From positions 22,672,365 to 22,736,364 of the forward strand of contig NC_092678.1 in NCBI RefSeq assembly GCF_964355755.1: a stretch of 64,000 nt of DNA. The letters run 5' to 3'. The notes beneath the pieces were generated by a model that ran no database searches, had not been told where the DNA came from, and was given only the letters and a program-made list of their open reading frames with translations. The translations under genes and the position numbers were made by a program. Below, piece by piece: positions 41,653 to 54,274 of this stretch. Source of the DNA: Antedon mediterranea (Eukaryota; Echinodermata; Crinoidea; Comatulida; Antedonidae). Numbering within the stretch: position 1 is the stretch's first letter; each line of letters starts with the position of its first letter.

Positions 41653-44425
41653 AATGCTCACGGTTTGTGTTTGTGTTATTCCGTCTGCTAGCCTACTTCG
41701 TTAATAAGACAGTCCGCCATATTCGTTTTTCGTCGTTTTGTGACGTATGTATATCCACAGTTTCATAGATCGATACATATAACAATGTAATACTTGATGC
41801 ATACAATATGAGTAACATCGTCATGACCTAAAAAGTAGTTTCATCATAATTATATATTAGAGTGGGCCTACAAGGATTGTAATAATAATTATGTTAATTG
41901 TGATAGCTATATTTTTGCCTACAAAAAATGTTTCTAAGCACATTTATCATATTTTTTCGACGGACGGATTTTATAATGTAAATGCTATCAAAGTAAAATA
42001 TGTTTTTAAATAAATATTTTTATAATAAAAAAATATATAGTTGGATTAACAGTCTTATAATTTAAAATTACATTTACCCACAGCATGTCTGTTATCATAA
42101 ACTAATCATGTTTTATTTATCATATATTATCACGAAAGTTTGGTTTATAATCATTTCAGTTGTTTAATTACACCATAGAGATATTGTCTATATGATTACA
42201 CCTGTAAAGAAACTCAGTTCGAAACCGAATTTCAAATAAACCCATATTTTAACAGGAAATGATTATCTAAAATGCAGATTTAGTGATATTCTATGTTAGG
42301 CCTATGGTGTGTACTTTTTTCTTCCATATTCCCATAAACTATTGCGCTAGGCTTATCCATTGTATTTTGTAACACAACGAAACGTTTCACAATTATTGTA
42401 TTTACTCTGCATTGAGTAGGCCTATTGATATTGCAGATTAAACAACGTTAGCTGAACTAAATAAATTGAAAGGACTGTTATGGTACAGTACGTCCATTCG
42501 TCTTTTATTAATTCACCTACTACTATAATATAATAGTATTGCGTGCTCAATAAACACCATCACCTTAATCAATCCGTTTGTGCTTTCTGTGGTAGTACAT
42601 TCCAGGTCCATTATATCTAACTATAGGAAACTTATAATCCCAACAAAAGCGAATATATTTTCGGAGCTAAATATACTGTTTTGTTGTATGACGTTCTACT
42701 CAGCCTCAATGAAATATAATATTATAATACCAAATTAAAGTATGGTACATACAACAAGGTTCTTGTTTTCGTCGACAGCAAATTATTTTTAATCAAAGGC
42801 ATTGTTATAGTTTTCAATGTTAGTTATGATGTAATTTCCTTTTTGAGGATCAATAAAAGTTATCTTATCTTAATTAAGATGTTATACCAAGATGAATGTC
42901 TGTTCATTATAATTATTGTTTTCGTTGACATTTTGCAACAGTACCTCTAAAATGTATAATTTGCAATGTCTATTAGAATATAGTCCTGGTTTTAAAACAT
43001 GCCAAATGTAATTTACAGGTTGACCTATCGATTTTAAAACCAATACAAAAACGTAACGAAGCATAAATACAATGCATATTTTATTTAATCAAACGCAAAC
43101 AAGATCGTAAAGCAGGAATACTTATATTATAAATTAAAGAAATTAAATATTAATTAAAATTATCCACTTAATATAATATAGGCCTACTGTATACCAACAC
43201 TTTTTTTGCTGTTATATGGGTTTATTTTTAAATTCATAAGCCATTTTACAACGGAGTTTCTTTTATTTTATTGTTGTATTTAATTATTTTGTTATTTCAA
43301 ACGCATCCAACAGCGAGCACAAACTCGCCAATTAGTCCTACAGGATGGATAAACTGTTTAATAGTATCATTTAAGGCTTAAGGAGTGGAGTTGAAAGATT
43401 CGTGATATCGTGCATTCCAGACCAATTATAACTGTAGGGGCTTTACTCCAACAAAGGCAAATTTCTTTTAGACTATAGAATTACAGTTTCTTTTGCCGTT
43501 ACACTTTGCGACGTGGTTTTGTTATGCGCTTCTTCAATTAATACTCAATTGTAATAGCCTATTCAGACAATACATACTTTGACAGCAAACTAACAAATAG
43601 GAAACGAATAATTTTTTTTCATTAAAAGTATTTTATTTTAAAATATTTTTGTATTTTCAAATGTTATTTTAGGCTTACTGTATACAATGTTTCTAAGGAT
43701 ATAAATTGTCTATCTGTCTATCTATAAATAGTTACCCTATTCGCGTTCCATGTTAGTTGGATATATTTGTCCTAACTTTGCCCCAACATGTGCAGTAAAC
43801 TATTAGATGTGTAATATGTCTGTAAATGTCACCTTGTAATTGTGGAGGCCCTACAATTGAATTGTCAGGTTTAGGCTTGTGTAATATTAATTGGGTTCTA
43901 AAATTATGACATTTCACGCCACTACTTTCAATTTTAGCAATTCGTTTTAAATTATTTTGTGTTTGTGTGTTCATAATGTGCAGTAATTAAGGTGTATAGT
44001 TTTTTTGGACAATACGATATCTTTACTGAAGAGATAACAAATATAAATCAATGGTCAGATGCTGACAAAACTACCAATTTCAATTTACATGTACATCTAC
44101 CTACATTGAATATAAAACCATACGAAGCTGTACATTATATAGTTAGTTAAATAATTGAAAAGAAAAACAGACACGTATTTACACAAATTAGTTATTACAA
44201 ATTGAAATATATTAAAATAAATGTTTAAACATAAATTTATTTTTTGTACTATTATAAAAGTCTTTAAAATACTTATTCCACATTATGTTTTCATATATTA
44301 TATAAACTTATAATAATTGAAGGTCAACATTGACATATCCTACATATATTTATAAATTAATATATAATTGTGTTAATTGGGTCCTTGTCAGATTAACTAC
44401 AGTATAGTCGATTCCTAATAATGAT
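41653..44425. other. Intergenic DNA upstream of gene X
   Basis: AT-rich. 42870-43080 matches 37430-37640 (gene B upstream). Short open frames have no recognisable content. Confidence 0.45.
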
Positions 44426-44426
44426 T

Positions 44427-45521
44427 CAACAAAGAGTAGAAGAGGGAGGACCGAATATGATTGATTTTCAATCAATGGTAAACGCTTTGAAATTAACTTG
44501 GGTTAAGCGTCTGCTAAGTCCACACCCTGGAAAATTGAAAGTTATTCCGAATCATTGTATGTACAAAACACCTTAGCTTAACCCTAATATTCATTCATTC
44601 ATTCATAGTTAAGTTGAATAATAATGTTGGTATAAATCCAACAAACTACTATGAAATTATAAAACAAAATTTATGGGAAAATAACTTTAAACAAATATTT
44701 TAAATCTTGGATAAACTCTGGATTACACTTTCGCAAAAAAGAAATGGACTAATAGAATACATTTCTTTTGTAAATGAAATTCCAAATGAATGGAAGATGA
44801 TTCAATCAATCAATCAATCAATCAATTCACTTTTATTTCAGAACAAAGTCCATATCATAACAAATAATAATATTTAATAAATAGATGAAAGTAAAGTAGT
44901 ATACCACATGTCGCACATAATAATGCCGTCGGAAAACCGTCGGTTTTCAACTAGGAGTGAAAAAAAAAACACATTATTATGGCTATACTGATACAAATGA
45001 AGTTAATATACAAGATATTAGAAGAAATAGTGATTTTCTGATTAAAAGTAACCGTAAAGCAACTTTCTATTATAATCATTTGATCATTAGCAAAAGTATT
45101 GCTCCGATATCACAAATTAAATGGTGTTTGAAGCTAAACGACAATTATATTAACTGGGATAAAGGAGTGATTTATGTGACAATTGTGGTATTAGTATCGA
45201 AAATGAGCAGGATATGTTTCTTTTATGTATTGTTGTCCAACCAGTATTGATACAATTCAACAAATTAATCAAAAAATGTTTTCCTGAAATCCAAGAAATT
45301 ACTTTTTTAAACATTATTGTTGGAACGTAAATGAACTATTGTCGTTATTTACGTTGATAAGCCAAATTTTTTATTTTTTTATGTATAAAACATTAATGCA
45401 TTGTTTACATTCATGGTATATATGTATTTTTGTGTGTTACTAATTGCCTTTTATCATTTTAACACATTCTTATTCATGGTGTCAACTTATTTGTAAGAAG
45501 TAATAAAAAAAAAAAACATAG
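44427..45521 (+). pseudogene. Decayed L1/Tx1-type LINE, 3' part
   Basis: The first readable piece (about 44429-44575) encodes EEGGPNMIDFQSMVNALKLT followed by WVKRLL, the conserved GG-h-MID-h...ALKhTWhKRLL segment near the end of L1/Tx1 ORF2. Later pieces continue in shifted frames (WITLSQKRNG near 44710, SKSIAPISQIKW near 45090, then a C-rich end) with stops between. The copy ends in AATAAAAAAAAAAAA at 45508-45521. It is non-functional. Confidence 0.68.
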
Positions 45522-45584
45522 TGGAAATAATAAAGGTGGGTTGTTTCCACGAAAGACAATAAAAAATATTAAATATATATATCT

Positions 45585-45935
45585 CGGTTGGGGCTTTTTC
45601 TCATTTTCACAGATTTCCTCATCTTTATTTTATCTATATATAATTATATCCTCTATATTTATCTTTATTTAAAGTATCTCTTCGGAGATTCCGCTTCGTG
45701 AATAAATTACTGAAAGATGAGGGCGTATCAATTTGATCTCTGGTTCGCGTGCGTCGTACAATTGAGGGACTAGTGCTGTTCCGCCGTACCACGCCGAGAG
45801 TGTTAAAGAGTCGCTATCCAATCGAGTTTGAACAATACCATGAAAGCCCCAGTGGTCTAATGGTTAGGACATCTGCATATCAAGCAGAAGCTTCCGAGTT
45901 TGGGTGACTTTTTTTCATTCTCACAGATTTCCTCA
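45585..45935 (+). repeat. Dispersed, degenerate tRNA-containing repeat unit
   Basis: The same modules as in the 14370-15905 array (CTCTTCGGAGAT, TGAGGGCGTATCAATTTGAT, CGCCGAGAGTGTTAAAGAGT), then a damaged tRNA-like segment at 45846-45907 that keeps the 5' half and anticodon arm but has lost the T-arm and acceptor 3' strand. Confidence 0.7.
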
Positions 45936-46755
45936 TCTCATTTCTCTACATCGAATCTTAGGGACCAAATCAATTGTCCTATTTATCTCCCTTTCTCCCT
46001 AAGCAGAGATTTGTTTCGCCCTAAGCAGAGACTTCTTTTGTTCCTGAACCTAATCTTTTGTCTATGCTTCCCTTTGAGCAGAGGATCGGCGTATATATAT
46101 ATTGTTTCTATAATTTGACAGTATGATTTAAATATAGTTTACACAGTGCTACGCAACACAATTGATTTACATATACACAATATATGTATGCATATATATT
46201 TGTGTAAGAATCATTATTAATAAATTAAAATATTACTTTTTGAGCGTGATACTTTAAACAACAACAATACTGAACGAAATATATAAAGACATATAATTCG
46301 CTGCCAATAAATATATTGTTAAACAGAACAAATTCATATCTACAACTTTCATAAGTTTTTTTTTTAATAGAACCTATAATAGAATAAAAATAGGCTTAGT
46401 TTTACATAAATTTGCATTAAATTGCCTATTTTCAAGCGCGCGATAAGTTTGACATGCATGTGTGTCGCTAATTTGTACATGAAGTTTATGAAAATCGATA
46501 GAATTGAACATGAAAAGTATGAAAAACAGAAATTAATGGGAAAATTCTACGGTACATATGCGTTGCGCGAAACGCATAAAACAACTATTGTTTGACATGC
46601 TCAAATTTACCTGAAATGTGGAAAGGTTGATTCGCACATTTTTTAAACGTGCGTGCGTTTGTGTTCAACACGTCATTTTTACTTTATAGAAAGTTGATCC
46701 TTGATATGAATGTATATAATTTTATAAAATGAATACGCTACTCGGTCATATTATC
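45936..46755. other. Intergenic DNA downstream of gene E
   Basis: No gene recognised. AT-rich. Confidence 0.45.
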
Positions 46756-49700
46756 CTAATCAAAGTTGAGCAACCATAAACATATTAACATAACACATAC
46801 ATCCAAATACCCTATAACAATCTCATTAAATCCATATAAGTGATGATTGACCAGAAAAATACAGAAATGATGAGCCAAGTCGCTTATTTTCAAAGTCATT
46901 TGTGAATACTTACTAAAAAGCGTAGTTACCCAAACAAATCTAAATGATTTCCCCATTCTAGAATATGATAGTAAAGTCAGTGAATAATTATTCATATAGT
47001 CACAGTTAGAAGTAACAGTTAAATCATTTTCTAGTGTAACAATAAAGTACACCACTAAAAAAATAACAGATGGCTGATTGTTCAAAATAACTAGCTGTAC
47101 AAAACAGGTCGTCCCTATCATACATAATGTCATGTATTCTTGTGATAATGATACTATTGTTAATGCTATTAAAGAACTGTAATAACCCCATTCTTCTATT
47201 ACTAATGTTAAATTACTGTTTGTTTTTCGTAAAACACACAATGGGATTATTGAGTTATCATTGATATTCTTAAGATCATATCTATTGACAGATATTAAGT
47301 CGTCTTTGATTATTGTACCCTTTCTATAACATTCACTTAGCATATCATTAACAATAATGCCTGTTAAATTACAATAATTCATAGAAAGATGTGTTAAGTT
47401 TGGAAATATAATAAATATATTAGCTAGTGTACTTCCGTTGATTGATGATAGGTCGATATAATTCAAATTAAGAATATTCCATTTAAATTGGTAAGGCGTA
47501 GGTGATATTAACAGACCGTATAGTTGTTCGGCTGATAAAGAATAACGATGCCAAATTAATCCATTTTTTACGTATTCTGGTACTATAAATGCATAAAAAA
47601 CCTTTCCTAATAAATCACTTTTAAACTCTGAAAGATTAGTTTGATTTAAAGGGATAAGGTTTCTTTTTAAATTTAAATAGTTTATATCTACTACATTCAG
47701 CATATCAACAATTTGTGTGCTTGTTAAACTCAAATCAAAATATTGTAAAGCTTTGAAACTATATAATATTTTACCTAATAAAGCTCCGTCGATACATTCA
47801 AGATTTTGCACAAATATACTAAATTTCTTTAATTTGATAAATGTTTCACTATGTTCGCATTTTATTATCATTGACTTAATGCGCTCACACTGTAATCGTT
47901 TTGTTCTTTGTGAATATAAACGTATGCCGATAGCTTCTAGGTTTGCAAAATTTTGAAATAATTCGCACATCTGTAAGCCCTTAGTAAACCTTTTTGAATA
48001 GTATTTGTCATCTTCATAAAACATAAAAGATCACACTTCCTCACCATAATTGTATTTTCTCCATTCGTTTGAAAGAATTTCAAGAGCTTTGTCACCCCAT
48101 TTTTCAAGTAGCTTTATCAAACTTCTATCATAATACATTGGTATACGGTCAAAAACGGCGTGTTCTTCAACATTGTCGTCTATTATCATTGATATGTGTG
48201 CTACAAACATACACACATTATCAGATAACTGATTGTTAGATTCATTTATGATTGAATCTACGTTATTTATTACCTTATTCCTATCTTTTGTAAGTTCATC
48301 TGAGAACATTTTCAGAAGTTGTATCAAGTGCAAATTGTTGCGCCTAAAATATATATTTAATGAATTACCTACATTTTCAAAATCTCTCTTTATTTCTGAA
48401 GCTGTATGTTTATCCAATGATTCCAACACTTTTTTTTCGTGTGATTCATTCACATATTTAAAATATTTTGAAAACGAGTAATAATTTGAGGCCCTGTTTA
48501 CCAACCAGTGTCTCATCAATTTGTCTGCATCGGGGCCTAGAAAACTAATGGTGAAAACTCTTACCATGTGTAAATACGCGTTCGTCCTAAATTTCTCACA
48601 TTCCTCAGAATCCAAAGTATCAATTTTGGTAAACAAGTAAAACCCGGCTAATGCTTCTGACAATAACGTGTGTTGATATCGATAGGTGTCCACATAATTA
48701 TCCTGTACGATAGGATCTTCTTTGTAAACAAACCCAAAGTTTAGCAATAAGTCTACTAAAGTTTTATTTTTTGTAAGCTTATTTAATTCTGTTTCAGGAA
48801 AAGATACTAAATTATTCTGTAAACTATTGTAACTAATGTTTCCTAATATTAGAATTGCATTTTTATACTCACTCGGAATTTTGTCGAAGTCTGTTACTGC
48901 GTTTGTAGTATCAGATCTGCCGCTGTATTGATTTATAAAGGAACGAAATATTTCTTTAAACAAATTTTGAAAATTATCTAGGTTTAGTTCTTTGTGTTGC
49001 CACATACTACACACTTTAAGCAACAAAAATGGTGATGAAAATAGTTCTAATATATATTTGTCATCACCATCCCAAAGATCTCTAGAATCAGAATCAAGTT
49101 TAAACTTCTCAATTAATTTCTGACCCAGTTCTGGCTTTTCAATAGATTGGAAATATCTGTTAATATAGGGCTTTATGTTTTCTACATCGAATCCTTCTAC
49201 TTTTACATGTACGCCATAATATTTATGTAAATGTTCAGTAAATCCCGGTCGTGAAGAAAGAATAACTGTACTGTCTTCCAATTCTTCTCTTTTTAATATC
49301 ATTGGAATATCTACCCCAGATGTTAACTCATCTAATCCATCTATCAGAATAACTAATTCTTTGTCGTGATCTTCTATAAACGTTTTTATAATTGTTTGAT
49401 TGATATGGAGACCTATTTTACGAAAACTTTTTAGTTTAACTTTATTAACTATTGTATCTGTGATTGTTTGACCTGGTTTGATGTCTCTGAGGTTTATGAA
49501 AAATAATATTTTACCAGCAAACGTCATGTCAGAATTTTTCGCCCAGTTATAAGATATATATTGAAGTAATGTTGTCTTACCAATTCCCCCATTTCCAATA
49601 ATCAATACCTTACATGATTCTCTGGACTTTATAATACCCAGTAATTCTTGTACAGATGTGTTCTTTTCTTGTTTCTCTACAGTAGTGTATAGTACTGGAT

Positions 49701-49820
49701 AGGTAAACATCTGTGAAATATTATAAGTTTCAAAATGTGTTCTCCATATCGGTGGCCTTATCATTTCGTCTTTTAACGTTTGTTTCTGTTGTGCTGTTAA
49801 GCATTGTCGAATAGTCTTAT
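46756..49820 (-). CDS. Gene E: NACHT-LRR exon with an in-frame TGA
   Basis: The exon begins after AG at 49821-49822, phase 1. NACHT: Walker A GNGGIGKTTLL (about 76-86 from the exon start), Walker B LVILIDGLDEL (about 156-166), ILSSRPGF, then a winged-helix-like region (LLSEALAGFYLFTKID) and a helical region (GPDADKLMRHWLVN). A TGA at 48031-48033 interrupts the frame where B and F read R/Y after GEEV/GEEI. The same frame then continues through LRR-like units (LSSINGSTLANIFIIFPNL, LSMNYCNLTGIIVNDML) to 46756, ending in a hydrophobic tail (about 46760-47150) absent from B. Either a stop-terminated NACHT-only product or a pseudogene. Confidence 0.82.
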
Positions 49821-49921
49821 CTGAAAACACACAAAAAGAGAATATTATCTGTTGAAACACATATTAAATCTGAACGTGGAAAATAGTGAGCTTTATTGAA
49901 ATCATAGTTACAAATACATAC

Positions 49922-50008
49922 CTTCATCACTTTCTGTTAATTGTGTATCCGAAACTTGGCTTAAGAAACTGTTGAGTACGATGCCAATGATGATGATCAG
50001 CAGTACTA
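49922..50008 (-). CDS. Gene E: transmembrane-helix exon
   Basis: 87 nt, AG at 50009-50010, donor GTATGT at 49916-49921, phase 1-1. It encodes VLLIIIIGIVLNSFL, then polar residues with TQLTESDE. Equivalent to the helix exons of A, B and F. Confidence 0.68.
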
Positions 50009-50516
50009 CTAATAAAATTATGATTTTTTTTAATTGAAAAAAAACAATATAAATGTAGACAATATCCACAACTCAAAAGTTTAACAATATTAACATCATT
50101 AGAATATATACAAATACAAAGAATAATAAATAAAAATGTTGTTATCTCGAAGTGATACTGTTAAAATCTAAATAGAATTTCAATAAACTGTAAATATTCC
50201 AAACCATAATCTTTGTCACAACCAAAATACTGTATAATCAATTCTTTCTTCATTATGATTATAAACAGGAATAATACTCAAATATTGTTAAATAAGTTAA
50301 TAAAAACATTATTTAGTAGGTGCTAATTCAAAATATTGGCTAATATTGTCTATGACACTGAAAAATAATTTTTTTTTATGTTACTTGTGTCCCAAAATGC
50401 CTTATATACTGGCCTTGATCAGACTGAGTTCGTAAGCAATGCAGAAAGCATGACATTAATTTATTTACTTCTTTTATTGAATATAAAGCATAGCGCATGA
50501 CGTAAAAACTCCCTTG

Positions 50517-50975
50517 GTGCCTGTACTTGTGCCGGTACTTGTGCCGGTAGTTGTCCCGGTGCTTGTCCCGGTACTTGTGCCGGTACTTGTGCCGGTACTT
50601 GTGCCGGTGCTTGTGCCGGTGCTTGTGCCGGTGCTTGTGCCGGTGCTTGTGCCGGTACTTGTGCCGGTACTTGTGCCGGTGCTTGTGCCGGTGCTTGTGC
50701 CGGTGCTTGTGCCGGTAGTTGTCCCGGTGCTTGTCCCGGTACTTGTGCCGGTACTTGTGCCGGTACTTGTGCCGGTGCTTGTGCCGGTGCTTGTGCCGGT
50801 GCTTGTGCCGGTACTTGTGCCGTTGCTTGTGCCGGTGCTTGTGCCGGTACTTGTGCCGGTACTTGTCCCGGTACTTGTGCCGGTACTTGTGCCGGTACTT
50901 GTCCCGGTACTTGTCCCGGTGCTTGTCCCGGTGCTTGTCCCAGTGCTTGTCCCAGTACTTGATCCGCTGCTGAAG
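50517..50975. repeat. 12-bp minisatellite
   Basis: About 38 units of GCCGGT(A/G)CTTGT with C/G variants, in the intron between the linker and helix exons of gene E. The unit length is divisible by three, so several frames stay open (Gly-Thr-Ser-Thr repeats on the minus strand, Val-Pro-Val-Leu on plus). On the minus strand an AG stands just before it, so inclusion as a Ser/Thr/Gly stalk exon cannot be fully excluded, but no good donor follows. Confidence 0.92.
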
Positions 50976-51389
50976 TATGTATGCATATGTATTAGTATAA
51001 ACAAAAATAATCTTCAAAAAGTTCATTTACCACAACTACTAATATTTTGCTTGTTGACTCTTAATTTATTGTGAATGATTTATCATTTTTAACCCATTTT
51101 TTGCTGTACAGTTTTTTCAGGAAAATAATTTTTGGTCAAAGTGAATAGCTATTATGTAACATTAAATAGCATATTAAATAACAAACAAAAAATTTTTTTT
51201 CAGGGTACAATATATCTTTAATAATACCTACATAATATATCAATCCTCAATTCTTTATGTATTAATGATTTGTACTACAAAAAAACGCATTTTGAGGGTA
51301 CAATATTGCAACCATGCCCACTGCATCCTAACCCCTCTCTGCATTTGTTAGTTATAATTCTTTCAGTCACTGGCTAGTCTGGTACATAC

Positions 51390-51449
51390 CTGTGGGAACT
51401 ACCATTGTTGTAGCTGAAGCCGATATCAATGTAGGCTGATAGGGCGTTA
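51390..51449 (-). CDS. Gene E: Pro/Thr/Ser linker exon
   Basis: 60 nt, AG at 51450-51451, donor GTATGT at 51384-51389, phase 1-1. Encodes TPYQPTLISASATTMVVPT. Matches 60368-60427 in gene F and shares the P-Y-Q-P-T core with the B/X linkers. Confidence 0.65.
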
Positions 51450-51803
51450 CTGTAACGTAGATTCATATGCACAAAAAAATAAGATATAAGTTTAAACTTC
51501 ACCAAAATGTTACTAAAATTGAAATATACAGTATTTCCAGAAACTACAAAGACCCCATAAAAATCTTAAATAATTTAGTTTGAATTAATATCTTTGTTAT
51601 TTTGAAATTATTATTTTCAAATAAATGCCATGGCCTTTGATATAGTTTAGTTGTTTAGAGGAAATACGCTCAAGCCATCATTGATTTTGCATGATGTAAT
51701 ACACGGTAAATCCGTGATTAATAATCAATATTGTATTGTTTTCTAAAACAAATGTAATGAGTAAATAAAAAAGAAGCTCTCTATCGAGATGTAGTAGGCA
51801 TAC

Positions 51804-52321
51804 CTAGTAACATATGTTGTGCCACATTGTTTAGTAGTTTTGCAAATGTTTCAATTTGTTGTTGTGAATCTAAGTTTCCGGCTTTCTCAATGTGATATAC
51901 AGCATCCCAAATGTTGTCGTAGTTGAAGGCACTCACCTTGTAGAAATCAATCACATTTCTTAAGTCATCTTTGTCTACGTTAATAAGCGTTGTAAACAGT
52001 GCTCTGCGGTAGTTGGTTATTATTGTCTCTGATGTGTTATTACTACATTGTACAGTATTCTTGTATTCTGTTATACAATTTATCGCTGATTCCTGATTAG
52101 TTACTTCAGCAATCTCCAACAACAGCCTCACATCAGTTTTTGAGATAAATCGATTGTCAGTAAGTGTATTAAATAGGCACAAGGCTGATTTATTTAGATC
52201 GCCAATGGGTATAACACTATACAGAAGCATTCTTAACTTCCGAACGTCCACGCCAGCATAGGATTTGCTAAGTTTTTCCAGAAACATTTGGTATTTAACA
52301 TCATTTTCGTCCATTTTTAAT
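51804..52321 (-). CDS. Gene E: tandem DED exon with start codon
   Basis: ATG at 52314 (MDENDVKYQMF), AG at 52322-52323. DED1 (VRKLRMLLYSVIPIGDLN..NRFISKTDVRLLLEIAEV) and DED2 (YRRALFTTLINVDKDDLRNV..EKAGNLDSQQQIETFAKLL). Donor GTATGC at 51798-51803 joins the linker in phase 1. Full length, unlike its duplicate at 60780-61190. Confidence 0.7.
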
Positions 52322-52779
52322 CTGAAAACAAAAACCTATTAGTAAAAAACTCACAATATTAACTCAATTTGGAACAAATTTCATACATTGTAGCCAGCTA
52401 AGGACAAGAAAAATTGTTCAAATGTAAGCAATTAATGTGTAGGCCTAACTTTCTAACTATGCATAGTCCCAAATGTTCAACACACTCTGACCTGAAGAAT
52501 CTTTAGTTTAAAGTACATTAGGCCTACTAATTCAATATCAACATTACAGTTATTACCAACAATATAACTGACCTATTTCAATGTATTGGAAATAACAGCC
52601 TTATAAATTAAAATTCCATTTTTTTTCAATATTCATCAACAGTATTTCTTTCTTTTTTCCCATCATCTCAATTTTTTGCCGATTGAAGTTTGATCAGATG
52701 CCTCGTAAACTGATCGAAACGTTTAGTGCAAGAACTATATAATACTATATGTACTGATTTATACTTTACCAGTTGTTGT

Positions 52780-53035
52780 TTCTTTCTGATGAACAGTAAC
52801 AGTAGGCGTATTCAAAATCGACAAGACAAGTTCCAAAATGGTTGCTGTACACTGAACCGTAACATCTCAGGGTTGACTTTATCGTTTTTTCATTTTAATC
52901 TCTACTTGTTTTTTTGTCTGAAACGAAACGTTTTTCTGAGTCTTCTCCTAGTGTAGGCCTATGCCTACTGTTAAATCCAATTCAGAAGAGTTTGCAATAA
53001 AACTGATTTATTGAACCTGAACCTGTGTAGATCCT
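52780..53035 (+). mobile_element. Possible retroelement 3' end
   Basis: Non-coding stretch ending AATAAAACTGATTTATTGA followed by ACCTGAACCTG, like the microsatellite tail of a truncated LINE. Also in the duplicate at 61640-61865. Confidence 0.3.
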
Positions 53036-53959
53036 ATTTTAATGCACTTGTCGTGCTAAATAAATTGCCTAGGAATATAATGGCGACAACAAGTATTTTG
53101 AAGTATTGTATGTAGAGTATTGTATATTATTCAGTAATTATTCTATTTCACTGAAGCGTGTTTGAACGGGTCAACGTCACAATAACGAACTTTTGTGAAG
53201 AACGTGTTAACATTATACAGAAAGCGCCATATAAATATGATATTAGGGACTTTTAGATTTTAGGTCGTAGTCTACTGTTAAGTGGACATTACGTTGACGT
53301 GCCAGTGAACGTATAACGTAAAGACCTTGGGATCTTACTGCGTAACCTCTAGAATAGCTATTCCATCGCTGGTGGACGGGCTTATAGGTCAGGCTAAGTT
53401 TGTAGCTTGGCTTAGCCTAGATCCTTCATTTTCTGAACAAAGGTTGGCGTCCTAGTGATAAAACTCAAAACCTGTAGTATTTTTTTTAGTTTCTTGTGAG
53501 CTTTATTCAATCAATCATATTATTTTTTTAGTCATAATAATGTGTAGTATTATATTTGCAATTTTTTTTGTAAATATATTTGTATTGTAGCCTAGGCTAT
53601 ATAACAATAACACGTGAAGTAAAATATCGAGTCGTTAAAGAGACAATAAGCAATAATCGTATATGAGGGTTTAAATGTTAAAAAACTGAACAATATAATA
53701 ACATTTTAAAATATAAGACCAGAATAGTTTATTCATTTAGATAAAATCGAGAATGATAAATATTTTGTTCATGATACGTTGAGATTTTAGGTATTAAAAT
53801 ATTTGTTAAGGAGATTAGTATAAATTGTTTTTTTCAATAGACCTGTTAAAATAAAATATTTATTATAATTATTAAAATTAGCTCTTTATTTAAAATAACC
53901 AATAAAAATCGATAAGTCACAGTTTGTAAATATAATTAATGTACTTTATTTACTACATT

Positions 53960-54140
53960 CTCAGAAAATCGCGAGACCATTCTCAGAAAATCATTGCGAG
54001 ACCATTCTTCTCCGCCAATCATCGCGAGACCATTCTCCGCCAATCATCGCGAGACCATTCTCGGCCGCCAATCATCGCGAGACCATTCTCCGCCAATCAT
54101 CGCGAGACCATTCACCGCCAATCATCGCGAGACCAGTCTC
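53960..54140 (+). repeat. 25-bp tandem repeat, copy 1
   Basis: About seven units related to AATCATCGCGAGACCATTCT-CCGCC. CpG-rich in an AT-rich setting. The duplicate at 62835-63072 has about nine units. Confidence 0.9.
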
Positions 54141-54173
54141 CGCCATGATTCGTGGTAAACTTTTGCAGTGATA

Positions 54174-54274
54174 TGACGTCATACATCCACTCGTCAAAGA
54201 GCGAACGCGCCAAATGCCACGTGAACATGCCAGTCGCCTAGCGCGCGCACGACCATATCATAAGAATGACGTCA
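54174..54274. promoter_or_regulatory. CpG-rich block with two CRE (TGACGTCA) palindromes
   Basis: Perfect TGACGTCA at 54174-54181 and 54267-54274, with GC-rich sequence and CACGTG between. ATF/CREB-type factors bind this palindrome. It lies about 1.9 kb upstream of the gene E start codon, in line with a promoter (by inference). Confidence 0.45.

Noticed and set aside
43753-43974. 73-codon minus-strand frame
   Set aside because: No recognisable domain, no splice context, and typical chance length for this composition.
50517-50975. CRISPR-like array
   Set aside because: No unique spacers between units; simple tandem minisatellites in a eukaryotic genome.
50376-51026. Minus-strand Lys/His/Arg repeat frame (216 codons)
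   Set aside because: Another frame of the same minisatellite. The composition is only the repeat unit.
50514-51074. Plus-strand open frame of Val-Pro-Val-Leu repeats (186 codons)
   Set aside because: Product of the 12-bp minisatellite, which is open in several frames. No splice or coding context on the plus strand.
53939-54148. Frame of HHRETI/RDHS-like repeats (also 62811-63083)
   Set aside because: Translation of the 25-bp tandem repeat, not multiple-of-three stable and differing between duplicates.
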